Assembly: GCA_963725615.1 (NCBI GenBank)
Contig: CAVRZO010000031.1
Coordinates: 62,001-126,000 of the forward strand
Direction: 5' to 3'
Origin: JAIQFF01 sp963725615
GTDB lineage: Bacteria; Acidobacteriota; Terriglobia; Terriglobales; Acidobacteriaceae
DNA length: 64,000 nucleotides
Positions 8,582 to 16,578 of the stretch are shown piece by piece (position 1 is the stretch's first letter; each line of letters opens with the position of its first letter). The translations under genes were made by a program, and so were the position numbers. The notes beneath the pieces were generated by a model. That model was not told where the DNA came from. It did not search any database and saw only the letters and a list, made by a program, of their open reading frames with translations.

Positions 8582-9658
8582 ATGACCGCAGCCGCCAAAG
8601 GATTGATAAAGAGCGCCAGCCTTCCAGGTGGCAGAGCGAATACCACATTTACCGATCCCAGTCACACCGCCCGCGTTTTCTTTGAGGCGCTGGTCCGGCT
8701 CGGCTATGACAAGCAGGCGTTATTGGCGGCAGCGGGTGCGGATTTGTCGAATTCGGACGATCCAGATGCTCGTGTTCCCTGCCAAGCGCTTGGAGGCATG
8801 TTTGGGTACGCCATGCGAACCCGGCCCTTGACGAACCTGGGAATGAAGATGGCAGCGGAGACCCCGATCGGGGCATTTCCACTTCTCGACTATCTGATTG
8901 TCACCTGCGAGAGTGTCGCCCACGGAGTTAGCCAGCTTTCCCGCTATTTCCGTCTTAACGATGCGCCTTATACGCTGGAGATCCGAGAGAACGAGGATCC
9001 CATCCGAATCATCTTCCATAGCATTCGCGATTCTCTCGCTTTTGAATTCGGGGTTTCTCTCGTCGTTCTCCACTTACGCGAGGAGACAGAAAACCGGCTA
9101 AGTGCCGCGTTCGTGAGTTTCACTCATCGCCCGGAGGACCTTTTAGAGATGCAGCGAGTTCTCGGCTGCCCAGTCCGGAGCGGGGAACCCTGGAATGGGT
9201 TCGCGCTCTCCCGCGATGCCTGGCAGCTTCCTATGCGGCGGCGCGATCCGGTTCTACAGGGAGTGCTCGAACGCCACGCCAAGGAAATCATAGCCTGCCT
9301 ACCGGCAGGCGATGATCTGACCATAAAGATTCGCCGTGTGATCATGTCGCGCATCCCTCAGGGAGAGACAGAAATTCAGAGTGTGGCGCGCTCTCTCGCG
9401 ACATCCGCTCGATCGCTTCAGCGTCGGCTGTCCGCTGCTGGTACTAGTTACCAAGAACTCCTCGATTCCACGCGATGCGAAGCTGCCACACGTTACTTGC
9501 AAGACCGCAGACTCTCTATCGGCGAGGTCGCATATCTGCTGGGATACTCTGAGCCTCCCGCATTCCACCGCGCATTCAAACGCTGGAACGGGATCACTCC
9601 GCAGGAATTTCGCCATCAACGAGCCCAGGGACGTGCCAATATTGGCATCTCCCAATAA
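8582..9658 (+). CDS. AraC-family transcriptional regulator (Arabinose_bd type)
   Basis: About 358 residues from ATG 8582. The N-terminal two thirds resemble the ligand-sensing domain of OruR/ArgR-like AraC regulators (FFEALVRLGYDKQALLAAAG ... FPLLDYLIVTCESVAHGVSQ). The last about 100 residues hold two helix-turn-helix motifs (VARSLATSARSLQRRLSAAG; IGEVAYLLGYSEPPAFHRAF) and the family ending WNGITPQEFR. An upstream in-frame start at 8468 would overlap the divergent gene, so I prefer 8582, though its ribosome site (AGAAGG, 13 nt away) is poorly spaced. Likely partner: the divergent secreted NTF2-like gene. Confidence 0.85.
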   Translation: MTAAAKGLIKSASLPGGRANTTFTDPSHTARVFFEALVRLGYDKQALLAAAGADLSNSDDPDARVPCQALGGMFGYAMRTRPLTNLGMKMAAETPIGAFPLLDYLIVTCESVAHGVSQLSRYFRLNDAPYTLEIRENEDPIRIIFHSIRDSLAFEFGVSLVVLHLREETENRLSAAFVSFTHRPEDLLEMQRVLGCPVRSGEPWNGFALSRDAWQLPMRRRDPVLQGVLERHAKEIIACLPAGDDLTIKIRRVIMSRIPQGETEIQSVARSLATSARSLQRRLSAAGTSYQELLDSTRCEAATRYLQDRRLSIGEVAYLLGYSEPPAFHRAFKRWNGITPQEFRHQRAQGRANIGISQ

Positions 9659-9777
9659 TCGGCGAAAGGTCAATTGGTTGTGGCTGCGGGCCACCCCTGC
9701 TTGTGTGGCGGGCGAGTGTCCCTAAGCTCGTGTCCCGCGTGGTGACTTGTCGTCCTGACAAGGCAAAGGCGATTCGT

Positions 9778-10200
9778 TCACTTGACCTGAATTGACTTGA
9801 TGTAATCGGTAAGATTGGTGGTAAGCCCCTCAGCCTCGCGGGCATTCATACCGGTCAAGGCTAGGAACAAAGGGCCCCAGGTTGGCATTTCTTTGGAGCC
9901 GTGCGCAGGTACTTCAAAGTCGCCATCGATTGCCTTGACGACCTCGTCGTAGGGAAACTTGCCGTGATTTTGCTTGGCCAGCCCCGTGAGGTCGGGTGGT
10001 TGCTTCTTGAGCGCAACCGCCGCTGGACCTCCTCCCCTAGCGTCGGCGCTGTGGCAGGAGGCGCAGTGTCGCATAAATAGCTTCTTGCCGGATGCGATCG
10101 ACTTGCTGCGTGTCCCGGCTTTCTTGGAACTCGTCTCCTGGGCGGCAGAAAAGGAGATTAGCAAGAGCAGCATGGCAATCCAAAGCAGACGCAAATACAT
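9778..10200 (-). CDS. exported class I cytochrome c
   Basis: A 140-residue protein with a signal peptide (residues 1-20, MYLRLLWIAMLLLLISFSAA). It has one haem-binding motif, CASCH at residues 46-50, preceded by GKKLFMRH. A candidate axial Met lies near residue 105 (SKEMPTWGP), and the usual C-terminal helix ends LTDYIKSI. Periplasmic electron carrier. The partner is not evident; the nearest candidate is the PQQ quinohemoprotein at 14356. Single gene on this strand. Confidence 0.88.
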   Translation of the reverse strand: MYLRLLWIAMLLLLISFSAAQETSSKKAGTRSKSIASGKKLFMRHCASCHSADARGGGPAAVALKKQPPDLTGLAKQNHGKFPYDEVVKAIDGDFEVPAHGSKEMPTWGPLFLALTGMNAREAEGLTTNLTDYIKSIQVK

Positions 10201-10461
10201 TGGCTCCCCCTGGGCAGGGAATTGTAATCCACAACCTTATCTCGATTCTAGCCGGAATTTCCTTCTTGACTGTCGAAAACGCCACACACATTCATACGAC
10301 AACGGGACCAAACGCCGACGTCATTAGGATCGAAAGGAAAATGCCCCGAACTGTCTTCGATGAGCCGAATATTGGGCGCCCGTCGACAAATTCATGCTCT
10401 TGAGCTATTTGGACTTGGAAGCCGGGGAGAAAGGATGAATAGGTAGCAAAATAATTCCGAG

Positions 10462-11244
10462 TCACATATCCGGCTTGGCAGGCCGCGTCGGTGCGATATT
10501 TTGAGCTACCACCCATGCGGCAGACGCGATCGCCCATGAGATGAAAAACGCCGTCCACGGCAGCCGTGTCGTCGGCGCTGCGAGGATCGCCGGACCCCAC
10601 ACGAGAAGCGTGAAGAGGCTTACCATGCCCGCTTCCGCCCTCGCAGCCACACGCGGAAAGATCGAGAACAGGACGCCGAGACCGCAAGCAATCTGTCCGG
10701 CACCGGTCAGGTAGGCCCAGCCAACACGATAAGGAAGCCACGCTGGTACCAGCTCAGCAGTCTGCTTCACATACACAAGATGTGAGAGTCCGATCGGTAT
10801 GAGAGAAACCGCAAACAGCATCCGTGCCAGGTGGACGCCGTTTTCGCCTGTGGCGAGCGTCAATGGCGATCCCGGTCGGAGACCGGCCAGCTTGGCAAAC
10901 AAGACCCACCCCCCAGTCATGAGCACAGCAATCTCGCCAAAGCCGAGCCAAACAGCTTCCATCTGCGGCGCGACAAGCAGGGCGGGCACCTTCAGCAGGA
11001 GCCAGACAATGAGATATGGGAAGAGGATGCGAGCCGACCACGCCGCCGTGGCTTTTAAAAGCAGTCCAACGCCACCTAATAGCATGATGAGGCCCGAACC
11101 ATAGGCGAGAACCGTCCGGCCTGGGATCCATGGGGCAACGGGCTGCCACACCAACGCGAAATCGCCGTAGACCAGAGCGAGGATGCCGAGTCCGATCATG
11201 CCGACGGCAAAGGGCGTCAATGCCGGTTGTTGGCTTCGGGTCAT
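10462..11244 (-). CDS. DoxX-like multi-pass membrane protein
   Basis: 260 residues with about seven or eight hydrophobic segments in two similar halves, for example FAVGMIGLGILALVYGDFAL and ARMLFAVSLIPIGLSHLVYV. Both halves carry the DoxX-like pattern of a conserved first helix followed by a P-x-x-xPG or PAWLPYR loop. The two halves suggest an internal duplication. Function unknown; DoxX-type proteins are linked to membrane redox or thiol stress. No neighbour shares its direction closely. Confidence 0.65.
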   Translation of the reverse strand: MTRSQQPALTPFAVGMIGLGILALVYGDFALVWQPVAPWIPGRTVLAYGSGLIMLLGGVGLLLKATAAWSARILFPYLIVWLLLKVPALLVAPQMEAVWLGFGEIAVLMTGGWVLFAKLAGLRPGSPLTLATGENGVHLARMLFAVSLIPIGLSHLVYVKQTAELVPAWLPYRVGWAYLTGAGQIACGLGVLFSIFPRVAARAEAGMVSLFTLLVWGPAILAAPTTRLPWTAFFISWAIASAAWVVAQNIAPTRPAKPDM

Positions 11245-11506
11245 TGGATTCCAACCCTATTCAAAAGCCAGATTCATGTCAATTAAACGGGGAGGCCCAG
11301 CCGGCGCATAGCGCGGCAATGCGGCGACGCCGATCGCGGCCCGAATATGGCGTCCAGCTTCACCAAACACTTCGACCAACAATCCGACGCTCCATTGATC
11401 ACCTGCGGCGAATCCGGAAATCGCTGCCCGTCTAACGACCTATGCCTGGCACTTGCAGGTTTTGTGTTCCGAAGATGCCTGATTCGGGAGTACCATTTTC
11501 CAAGCT

Positions 11507-12397
11507 ATGGAGGGTACGCGGAACAGCCACGGACGAGGCGGCCCCGTATGGTTTCGATGGTCAACCTTGGCGGGGATCATCGCGCTGCTGGCATTGTGTG
11601 CGACTCGCATGGCTGGACAGGCAACTCGTGGTTCGGCCGTCAAAGCGCCGGGTTCCCTTATTCACAGTTCGCTTCCGCCGATTCCTGACGACCGGGTCAA
11701 GGGTCCAGATGCTGGAACAGTTTTTTCCGCCGCAGATGATGAATCTTGTTTCATGTGGCCGCTGACCGGGGTCCGTGCTCCCACCGAAGGGTTCGCGTCG
11801 TTGAAAGTCCCCGGGCAGGCTCGAAAAGACTTTCAGCGCGCATGCAAGGCGGCAAACTACAAGCGGATGTCCAAGGCCGAAGAGCATCTTCGCCGCGCCC
11901 TGCAGGCAGATGCACAATACCCGGCGGCGTGGCTATTGCTCGGCCAGGTCTTGAAGGCGCAACAGAAGCCGGAAGACGCCCGTCAGGCCTGCGCCCAGGC
12001 GCTGAAAGTTGATCCGAACTATCTTCCCGCCGGTCTCTGCCTCGCGGACCTGAGTGCGATCGAGCAGAAGTGGGATGACATGCTGCGCTTTGCCAACGCA
12101 AGTATTACGCTCGATCCGGTCAACAATTTTCACGCCTACTTCTACGCGGCTGGCGCCTATTTCGGACTGCATCGACTGCCCGAAGCGGAGAAGAATGCTC
12201 TAAGGGCCGCTGAGATTGACAAGGACCAACGCGAACCCCGAACCCACTTCCTGCTGGCGCAAATCTATGAAATGCAGCATAGGCCGGATGCGGAAGCAGC
12301 TCAGCTGCAGGAATATCTGAAATCTGCCACCGACCCGCAAGATGTGGCGATGGTGAAGAAATATCTTGCGGATCTCAGGGAGAATCCCCGGAAATAG
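11507..12397 (+). CDS. exported TPR-repeat protein
   Basis: 296 residues. A hydrophobic signal (WSTLAGIIALLALCATRMAG) near residues 18-37 is followed by a Pro-rich linker and then TPR units from about residue 105 to the end: AEEHLRRALQADAQYPAAWL, LGQVLKAQQKPEDARQACAQ, AEKNALRAAEIDKDQREPRT. TPRs make protein-protein contacts; the partner is unknown. The start is uncertain: ATG 11507 gives a long basic n-region. The extreme C-terminus (LADLRENPRK) is charged and ordinary. Confidence 0.75.
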   Translation: MEGTRNSHGRGGPVWFRWSTLAGIIALLALCATRMAGQATRGSAVKAPGSLIHSSLPPIPDDRVKGPDAGTVFSAADDESCFMWPLTGVRAPTEGFASLKVPGQARKDFQRACKAANYKRMSKAEEHLRRALQADAQYPAAWLLLGQVLKAQQKPEDARQACAQALKVDPNYLPAGLCLADLSAIEQKWDDMLRFANASITLDPVNNFHAYFYAAGAYFGLHRLPEAEKNALRAAEIDKDQREPRTHFLLAQIYEMQHRPDAEAAQLQEYLKSATDPQDVAMVKKYLADLRENPRK

Positions 12398-12415
12398 TCG
12401 GAACCCGACCTGGCT

Positions 12416-12754
12416 TCATTGTCCTTTGCTCTCGCTGGTCGAAGGGCCAAAGCCACAAGCTCCGCGCAGGCCCTGCCTGAATCGTTCCCGCTCTTCCGGA
12501 GTCATCTTCTCCCGGCGCTCCGCCATGCGACGGCGGAAATTGGAGCGACCGGCTCCGTGGCGTCCAAATCCGCCGAAGAGAATCCGGCACAGCGCCAGAA
12601 GTCCAATCGCTTGCCAGAAAGTAATCTGGTGCCAGCCAAAGAGCGGCGGCAGCAGCCAATTCCACAGGAGCATCACTAACTCGCCGCCGATGGCGATAAA
12701 TAGCAGAATCCCCACAATCGCCAGCGGAGCCAGGAAAATCCATTTCCATCTCAT
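12416..12754 (-). CDS. small membrane protein cotranscribed with an ECF sigma factor
   Basis: 112 residues: two transmembrane helices (IFLAPLAIVGILLFIAIGGE; FWQAIGLLALCRILFGGF), then a very basic linker (GRSNFRRRMAERREKMTPEE) and a short cytoplasmic tail. The gene starts 9 bp after the sigma-factor stop, so the two form an operon. The position suggests a regulatory partner, but it lacks a zinc anti-sigma motif (HxxxCxxC), so an anti-sigma role is only a guess. Confidence 0.7.
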   Translation of the reverse strand: MRWKWIFLAPLAIVGILLFIAIGGELVMLLWNWLLPPLFGWHQITFWQAIGLLALCRILFGGFGRHGAGRSNFRRRMAERREKMTPEERERFRQGLRGACGFGPSTSESKGQ

Positions 12755-12763
12755 GTTCAGTTC

Positions 12764-13357
12764 CTATCCTTTCGTGAATTCGTCGTAGATGTTCTGCAAG
12801 CGCTCGCGCAGATGCAGCACCGCGTAGCGTTTGCGCGAGAGCAGCGTATTCACGCTCACACCGGTCTCGGTGGCGATCTCCTTGAAGGTGCGCCCTTCCA
12901 CTTCGTGCGCAACAAACACCTTGCGCTGCTCCTCCGGCAGTTCGTCGACCGCCAACTCGAGTTCGTGAAGAAGCACGCTGCGGGCATACAGCGCCTCCGG
13001 TCCGGCATCTGGCGAAGGCAGCAGGTCTTCGAATGCCGGCAGTTCTTCGTCAGCATCATCGCTACGCGCGACGGCGGTATCGCTGAAGCTCTCCGGCTTC
13101 TTCTTGCGGAAGAGATCAATGATGCGATTCCGCGCCACGCGAAACAGCCACCCGGTGACGTGTTCGATCGGCATCAGCAGGCGGTTCGCTTCCACCAGTT
13201 CGTAGAAAACGTCCTGCAGAATGTCCTCGGCGTCGCGCGGATCGGACACGCGCCGGCGAATGAAGTTGCGCAGCCGGGACTGCTCCCGCTTGACCACTTC
13301 GGAGACTCGCTGGTCCGGTTCGAGTGCCATCCGCTCCAGGCTCGCTGCGCCGCTCAT
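12764..13357 (-). CDS. ECF-type RNA polymerase sigma factor
   Basis: 197 residues with the sigma-2 region (RRRVSDPRDAEDILQDVFYE ... HVTGWLFRVARNRIIDLFRK, about residues 32-85). An acidic linker follows, then sigma-4 (ELPEEQRKVFVAHEVEGRTF; GVSVNTLLSRKRYAVLHLRE, about 138-185). It directs polymerase to a specific promoter set. It is the first gene of a two-gene operon with the small membrane protein downstream. The linker between sigma-2 and sigma-4 is longer than usual and rich in Asp/Glu. Confidence 0.92.
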   Translation of the reverse strand: MSGAASLERMALEPDQRVSEVVKREQSRLRNFIRRRVSDPRDAEDILQDVFYELVEANRLLMPIEHVTGWLFRVARNRIIDLFRKKKPESFSDTAVARSDDADEELPAFEDLLPSPDAGPEALYARSVLLHELELAVDELPEEQRKVFVAHEVEGRTFKEIATETGVSVNTLLSRKRYAVLHLRERLQNIYDEFTKG

Positions 13358-13500
13358 CTTCTTTTATACCTACGGTTGTAGACGAATGAGGGGGTGCGGA
13401 TATTGTAGGGTGGCTAAGTGGCTGAGGGGATAGCGCTAGTCGAGGCGGGCCCCGGTTAGCATAGCGCCGCCGCGTGGATCTCTGCAGGCACACGATTTGA

Positions 13501-13531
13501 CATCATTTGATGCTATAATTGGTGCCTGGAG
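13501..13531 (+). promoter_or_regulatory. vapBC promoter with overlapping palindrome
   Basis: A TGCTATAAT extended -10 (TATAAT at 13514-13519) sits 18 bp before the vapB start. Immediately upstream is the palindrome CATCATTTGATG (13501-13512), a plausible operator for toxin-antitoxin autorepression. GGAG at 13528-13531 is the ribosome site. The TTGACA just upstream is only 11 bp from the -10, so it is probably not the real -35. Confidence 0.5.
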
Positions 13532-13537
13532 TTCCTA

Positions 13538-13750
13538 ATGAGGACAACCCTCGCGTTGGATGACGATCTCGTACGCATCGCCCAGGAGTTCACCGGGGTG
13601 GCCGAGAAAACGGCATTGATTCGTGAAGCTCTCAAGGCCCTCATCGAGCGGGAAAGCGCTCGCAGATTGGCGTCCCTGGGAGGAACAATGCCGGGTTTGA
13701 AGAACATTCCACGCCGCAGGCCGGGCAAGACCAAGGTGCGGTCGAGTTGA
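13538..13750 (+). CDS. vapB: VapB-type antitoxin
   Basis: 70 residues. The N-terminus MRTTLALDDDLVRIAQEFTG with TALIREALKALIERES forms the ribbon-helix-helix-like DNA-binding part of the VapB family (DUF2191 type). The basic C-terminus (RRRPGKTKVRSS) would wrap and neutralise the toxin. Its stop overlaps the toxin start by 4 bp (TTGA), which indicates translational coupling. It probably represses its own promoter with VapC. Confidence 0.85.
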   Translation: MRTTLALDDDLVRIAQEFTGVAEKTALIREALKALIERESARRLASLGGTMPGLKNIPRRRPGKTKVRSS

Positions 13751-14115
13751 TCCTCGCGGATACGTCCGTCTGGATCGACCATCTCCGCTCCGGAAACCAG
13801 GAAATGCGGAAGCATCTCGACCAGGGGCAGATTGTGATCCATCCGTTCATCATTGCCGAACTTGCGCTTGGATCATTACCGGAGCGCACCAAGACACTCG
13901 CGCTGCTGGATCTCTTACCCCAGGTGAGAGTGGCACAACTAAGCGAAGTGCGGCTCGCGATTGAGGCACGTCGTTTATACGCGCTCGGCATCGGTCTGAC
14001 CGACGCTCACCTGATCGTCTCGGTCTTTATCAATTCCCCTACGCTGCTGTGGACAAGAGATAAGCGACTCCGGAAGGCCGCCGAAGGTCTTGGCATTCAC
14101 GCCAATCTGGCGTAA
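13747..14115 (+). CDS. vapC: VapC-type PIN-domain ribonuclease toxin
   Basis: 122 residues, PIN fold. The acidic metal-binding residues appear in order: LADTSVWID (first Asp), IIAELALGSL (Glu), GIGLTDAHLIVS (Asp) and LWTRDKRLRKAA (Asp). Family members cleave tRNA or rRNA when the antitoxin is lost. It begins at TTG inside the vapB stop. The set of catalytic acids is complete, so the toxin looks active. Confidence 0.9.
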   Translation: MILADTSVWIDHLRSGNQEMRKHLDQGQIVIHPFIIAELALGSLPERTKTLALLDLLPQVRVAQLSEVRLAIEARRLYALGIGLTDAHLIVSVFINSPTLLWTRDKRLRKAAEGLGIHANLA

Positions 14116-14172
14116 GAGACAGGAACTACCTATGGGAGTGCCCTGCCATAAAACCTCGACAGCTATACGAAG

Positions 14173-14217
14173 AGGGTGCCCCACTCTTGCGCGTTCTCTG
14201 CGCAAGAGTGGGAGGCA
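14173..14217. repeat. dispersed palindromic repeat, family B
   Basis: GGGTGCCCCACTC followed by the palindrome CTTGCGC/GCGCAAG and GAGTGGG. It is the same layout as the copies at 31551, 31994, 32535 and 32980: a GGGTGCCCCA or related opening, an inner palindrome that differs between copies, and a GTGGG ending. It lies in the gap between vapC and the PQQ dehydrogenase; the rest of that gap shows no gene. Confidence 0.6.
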
Positions 14218-14355
14218 CGGACGCGTGCAGCGAGGCTAACACACATCCATTTCGCAAACCGCCGAACGCTGAAGGCCTGGCTGCACGCGCTCGTGCCTCC
14301 ACCCTCTTCGTGCCGCTCTCGGCGATGGCCGAAAAGGCGGGCCACCTGTCTTGGC

Positions 14356-16428
14356 TTATTTCTCGCCTGATGCCCGTTGCTGCGCGTTGTATGCCTTCCA
14401 GGCTCCATCAATCACATAGGCATGAATGGCATCGTCTTCTTCTACCGTCAGCTTCTTGATGTTAGGAAATTGCATGTCAACGCCGAAGCCGAGCATGCCT
14501 GCGTCGCGGTGGGTGCCGGCCAGAACAATCGCGTGCCATTCTTTGTGGACGCGCGGCGGAGCATATCGCAGGTCGGGAATGGCTCCGTTCTCCGTCCAGG
14601 CCCCGCTTCCGTCGAGACCGGGAGAATGGCACCCGGTGCATAAGTGGGTTTCGTAGAGAACCTTTCCCTGCTCGATGATTTCCTTGCTGAAGATCTGCTC
14701 CGGCGGCTTCGGAACACGCGGGACTATGTTCAGGGGAGATGGAAAAGGAGTTGTTCCTCCCAGTTTAAAAGCCAGCAGCCTCGACGGCCCCCGCTTCGAC
14801 TGCGGAGTCGCCATCATGCTGGCCGGACCGAAGATTCGCGAAGCCGAACCCCATCCCACGGGAACCACGACGTACTGCTGGCCGCCTGCGCTAAAGCTCA
14901 CGGGAGTAGCGTCGATCGCTGAACCTGTCTTGAGCGACCAAAGTTTCTTTCCGCTATCGGCCCCGTAGGCGCTGAATTCGCCCGTGCCTTCGCCTTGAAA
15001 GACTAAATTTCCCGCAGTAGACAAAGTGCTGCCGTTGACCGCGATCGGCTGCTCCACCGACCAACGCACGGACTCGCTGACCGGGTCCCATGCCACGAGT
15101 CTTCCATCAAAAGCGGCAGCCCACGCGCCCTCTCCCCGGGGCTGGTCTTCTTCACCATCCGCAGGCGCTTGGAGCGCGGCCCGGCGAGCGGTCGTCGGGA
15201 CATACACCAGCCCCGTCACCGGGCTGTAGCTCATGTGCCACCAGTTGTGCACCGTCCAACCGCGCTTCGCGCCGGCCATTTCCAAAGGCCGTCCGGTCTT
15301 AGGATCGAGTGCCTCAGCCCAGGGCACCTTGACCAGAGGATTCCCCGCGATGAACTCGCCCGTCTTCGCGTCCAGCATATAGAAGAACCCATTCTTCGGA
15401 GCCGTCATGGCCACGTGCCGCTTTTGTCCGTTGATCTCGAGGTCGGCAACAATAATGTGGAAGTTTTCGGTGTCGAAACGCTCAGTGCTGGTCTGGAAAT
15501 GCCAGACATATTCTCCGGTGTCCGGATTCACTGCGACAATGCATCCCGCAAACAGTTTGTCGCCGCCCGGAGTGTCGTCGTGAGAGTCGGTACCTTCGCC
15601 GACTCCGGCCCTCGAGGTGCCAAAAAGCAGGAGACCGGTCACGGGGTCGTAAGTGATCGGGTCCCAGACATCGCCTCCGCCGAATCTCCACCACTGCTTG
15701 CCGGTCCAGGTTTTGGCCGCCATTTCCAGTGCCTTCGATTCAAACCCTTTTGCGGGATCGCCCGGAACTGTCCAAAATCGCCAGGCCTCTTTCCCCGTCT
15801 CCGCGTCAAACGCCACCAGCGATCCGCGGACATCGTCATCTGATCCGTTGTAACCGATAAATACTTTTCCCTTGGCGACGTGAGGAGCGCCGGTGGTTCC
15901 CGTAACTGCCGGATCACAGATCTGCGACACCCACACCTTTTTCCCCGAGCCAGCGTCGATCGCAAACAATCGGCAATCCCCCGTGCCCACATACACCTTC
16001 CCATTCCAGAGCGCGGTGCCTCGATTGACTCGCGCGGAATAGGAATTCTGAGTGCTCAGGCCGAGCGATATTTTCGGATCGAACCGCCACAACAGGCGCC
16101 CCGACAGGGCGTCCACCGCGTACACGCGCGAGAGCGAATCGGTGACATAGATTCTGCCGTCCACAACCATAGGCTCTGACGCCATGCCCATGGGGCTATC
16201 AATATCCAGCCACCATGCCAGCCCCAGATTGTTGACGTTCTTGTCGGTGATTTCTTTCAGGGCGCTGAAATGCTTCTCGCCAAAATCTCCGCCATCTACC
16301 ATCCAGTGGGTGCCGTGCGAAGCCTCCGCCAGGACTCTCGCTTCATTCACATCACCAGCTTTCACGGGAGCATCGGGGGAAGATCCGGCGATCAGAGTGA
16401 GGCCGGCCAGAAAAACTGCTGCAGTCAA
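14356..16428 (-). CDS. PQQ-dependent quinohemoprotein dehydrogenase
   Basis: 690 residues: an export signal, an eight-bladed PQQ propeller (repeats such as AVDALSGRLLWRFDP, AFDAETGKEAWRFWT, GADSGKKLWSLKTG), the WWRFGGGDVWDPITYDPVTG block, and a C-terminal cytochrome c domain with CTGCH (about residue 590). It would oxidise an alcohol or sugar in the periplasm and pass electrons to its haem. The vicinal Cys pair of methanol dehydrogenases is not seen. The first legal start is TTG 16428, which leaves the signal without basic residues. A CTG at 16452, with AGAGGGG before it, would add KESKVLI and complete the signal. Confidence 0.88.
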   Translation of the reverse strand: MTAAVFLAGLTLIAGSSPDAPVKAGDVNEARVLAEASHGTHWMVDGGDFGEKHFSALKEITDKNVNNLGLAWWLDIDSPMGMASEPMVVDGRIYVTDSLSRVYAVDALSGRLLWRFDPKISLGLSTQNSYSARVNRGTALWNGKVYVGTGDCRLFAIDAGSGKKVWVSQICDPAVTGTTGAPHVAKGKVFIGYNGSDDDVRGSLVAFDAETGKEAWRFWTVPGDPAKGFESKALEMAAKTWTGKQWWRFGGGDVWDPITYDPVTGLLLFGTSRAGVGEGTDSHDDTPGGDKLFAGCIVAVNPDTGEYVWHFQTSTERFDTENFHIIVADLEINGQKRHVAMTAPKNGFFYMLDAKTGEFIAGNPLVKVPWAEALDPKTGRPLEMAGAKRGWTVHNWWHMSYSPVTGLVYVPTTARRAALQAPADGEEDQPRGEGAWAAAFDGRLVAWDPVSESVRWSVEQPIAVNGSTLSTAGNLVFQGEGTGEFSAYGADSGKKLWSLKTGSAIDATPVSFSAGGQQYVVVPVGWGSASRIFGPASMMATPQSKRGPSRLLAFKLGGTTPFPSPLNIVPRVPKPPEQIFSKEIIEQGKVLYETHLCTGCHSPGLDGSGAWTENGAIPDLRYAPPRVHKEWHAIVLAGTHRDAGMLGFGVDMQFPNIKKLTVEEDDAIHAYVIDGAWKAYNAQQRASGEK

Positions 16429-16578
16429 GATAAGAACTTTAGATTCCTTCAGAAAGGCCCCTCTTTGCTATGAGTGAGTTGTCTGTGGTATTTGCCGAAG
16501 AATTTCTCCGTCACTTAGCCTGAGCACCAGGAAAACACGTTCTGAGCTTTGCATCTGCGGCCTTCTGTTTGGCCGCAG

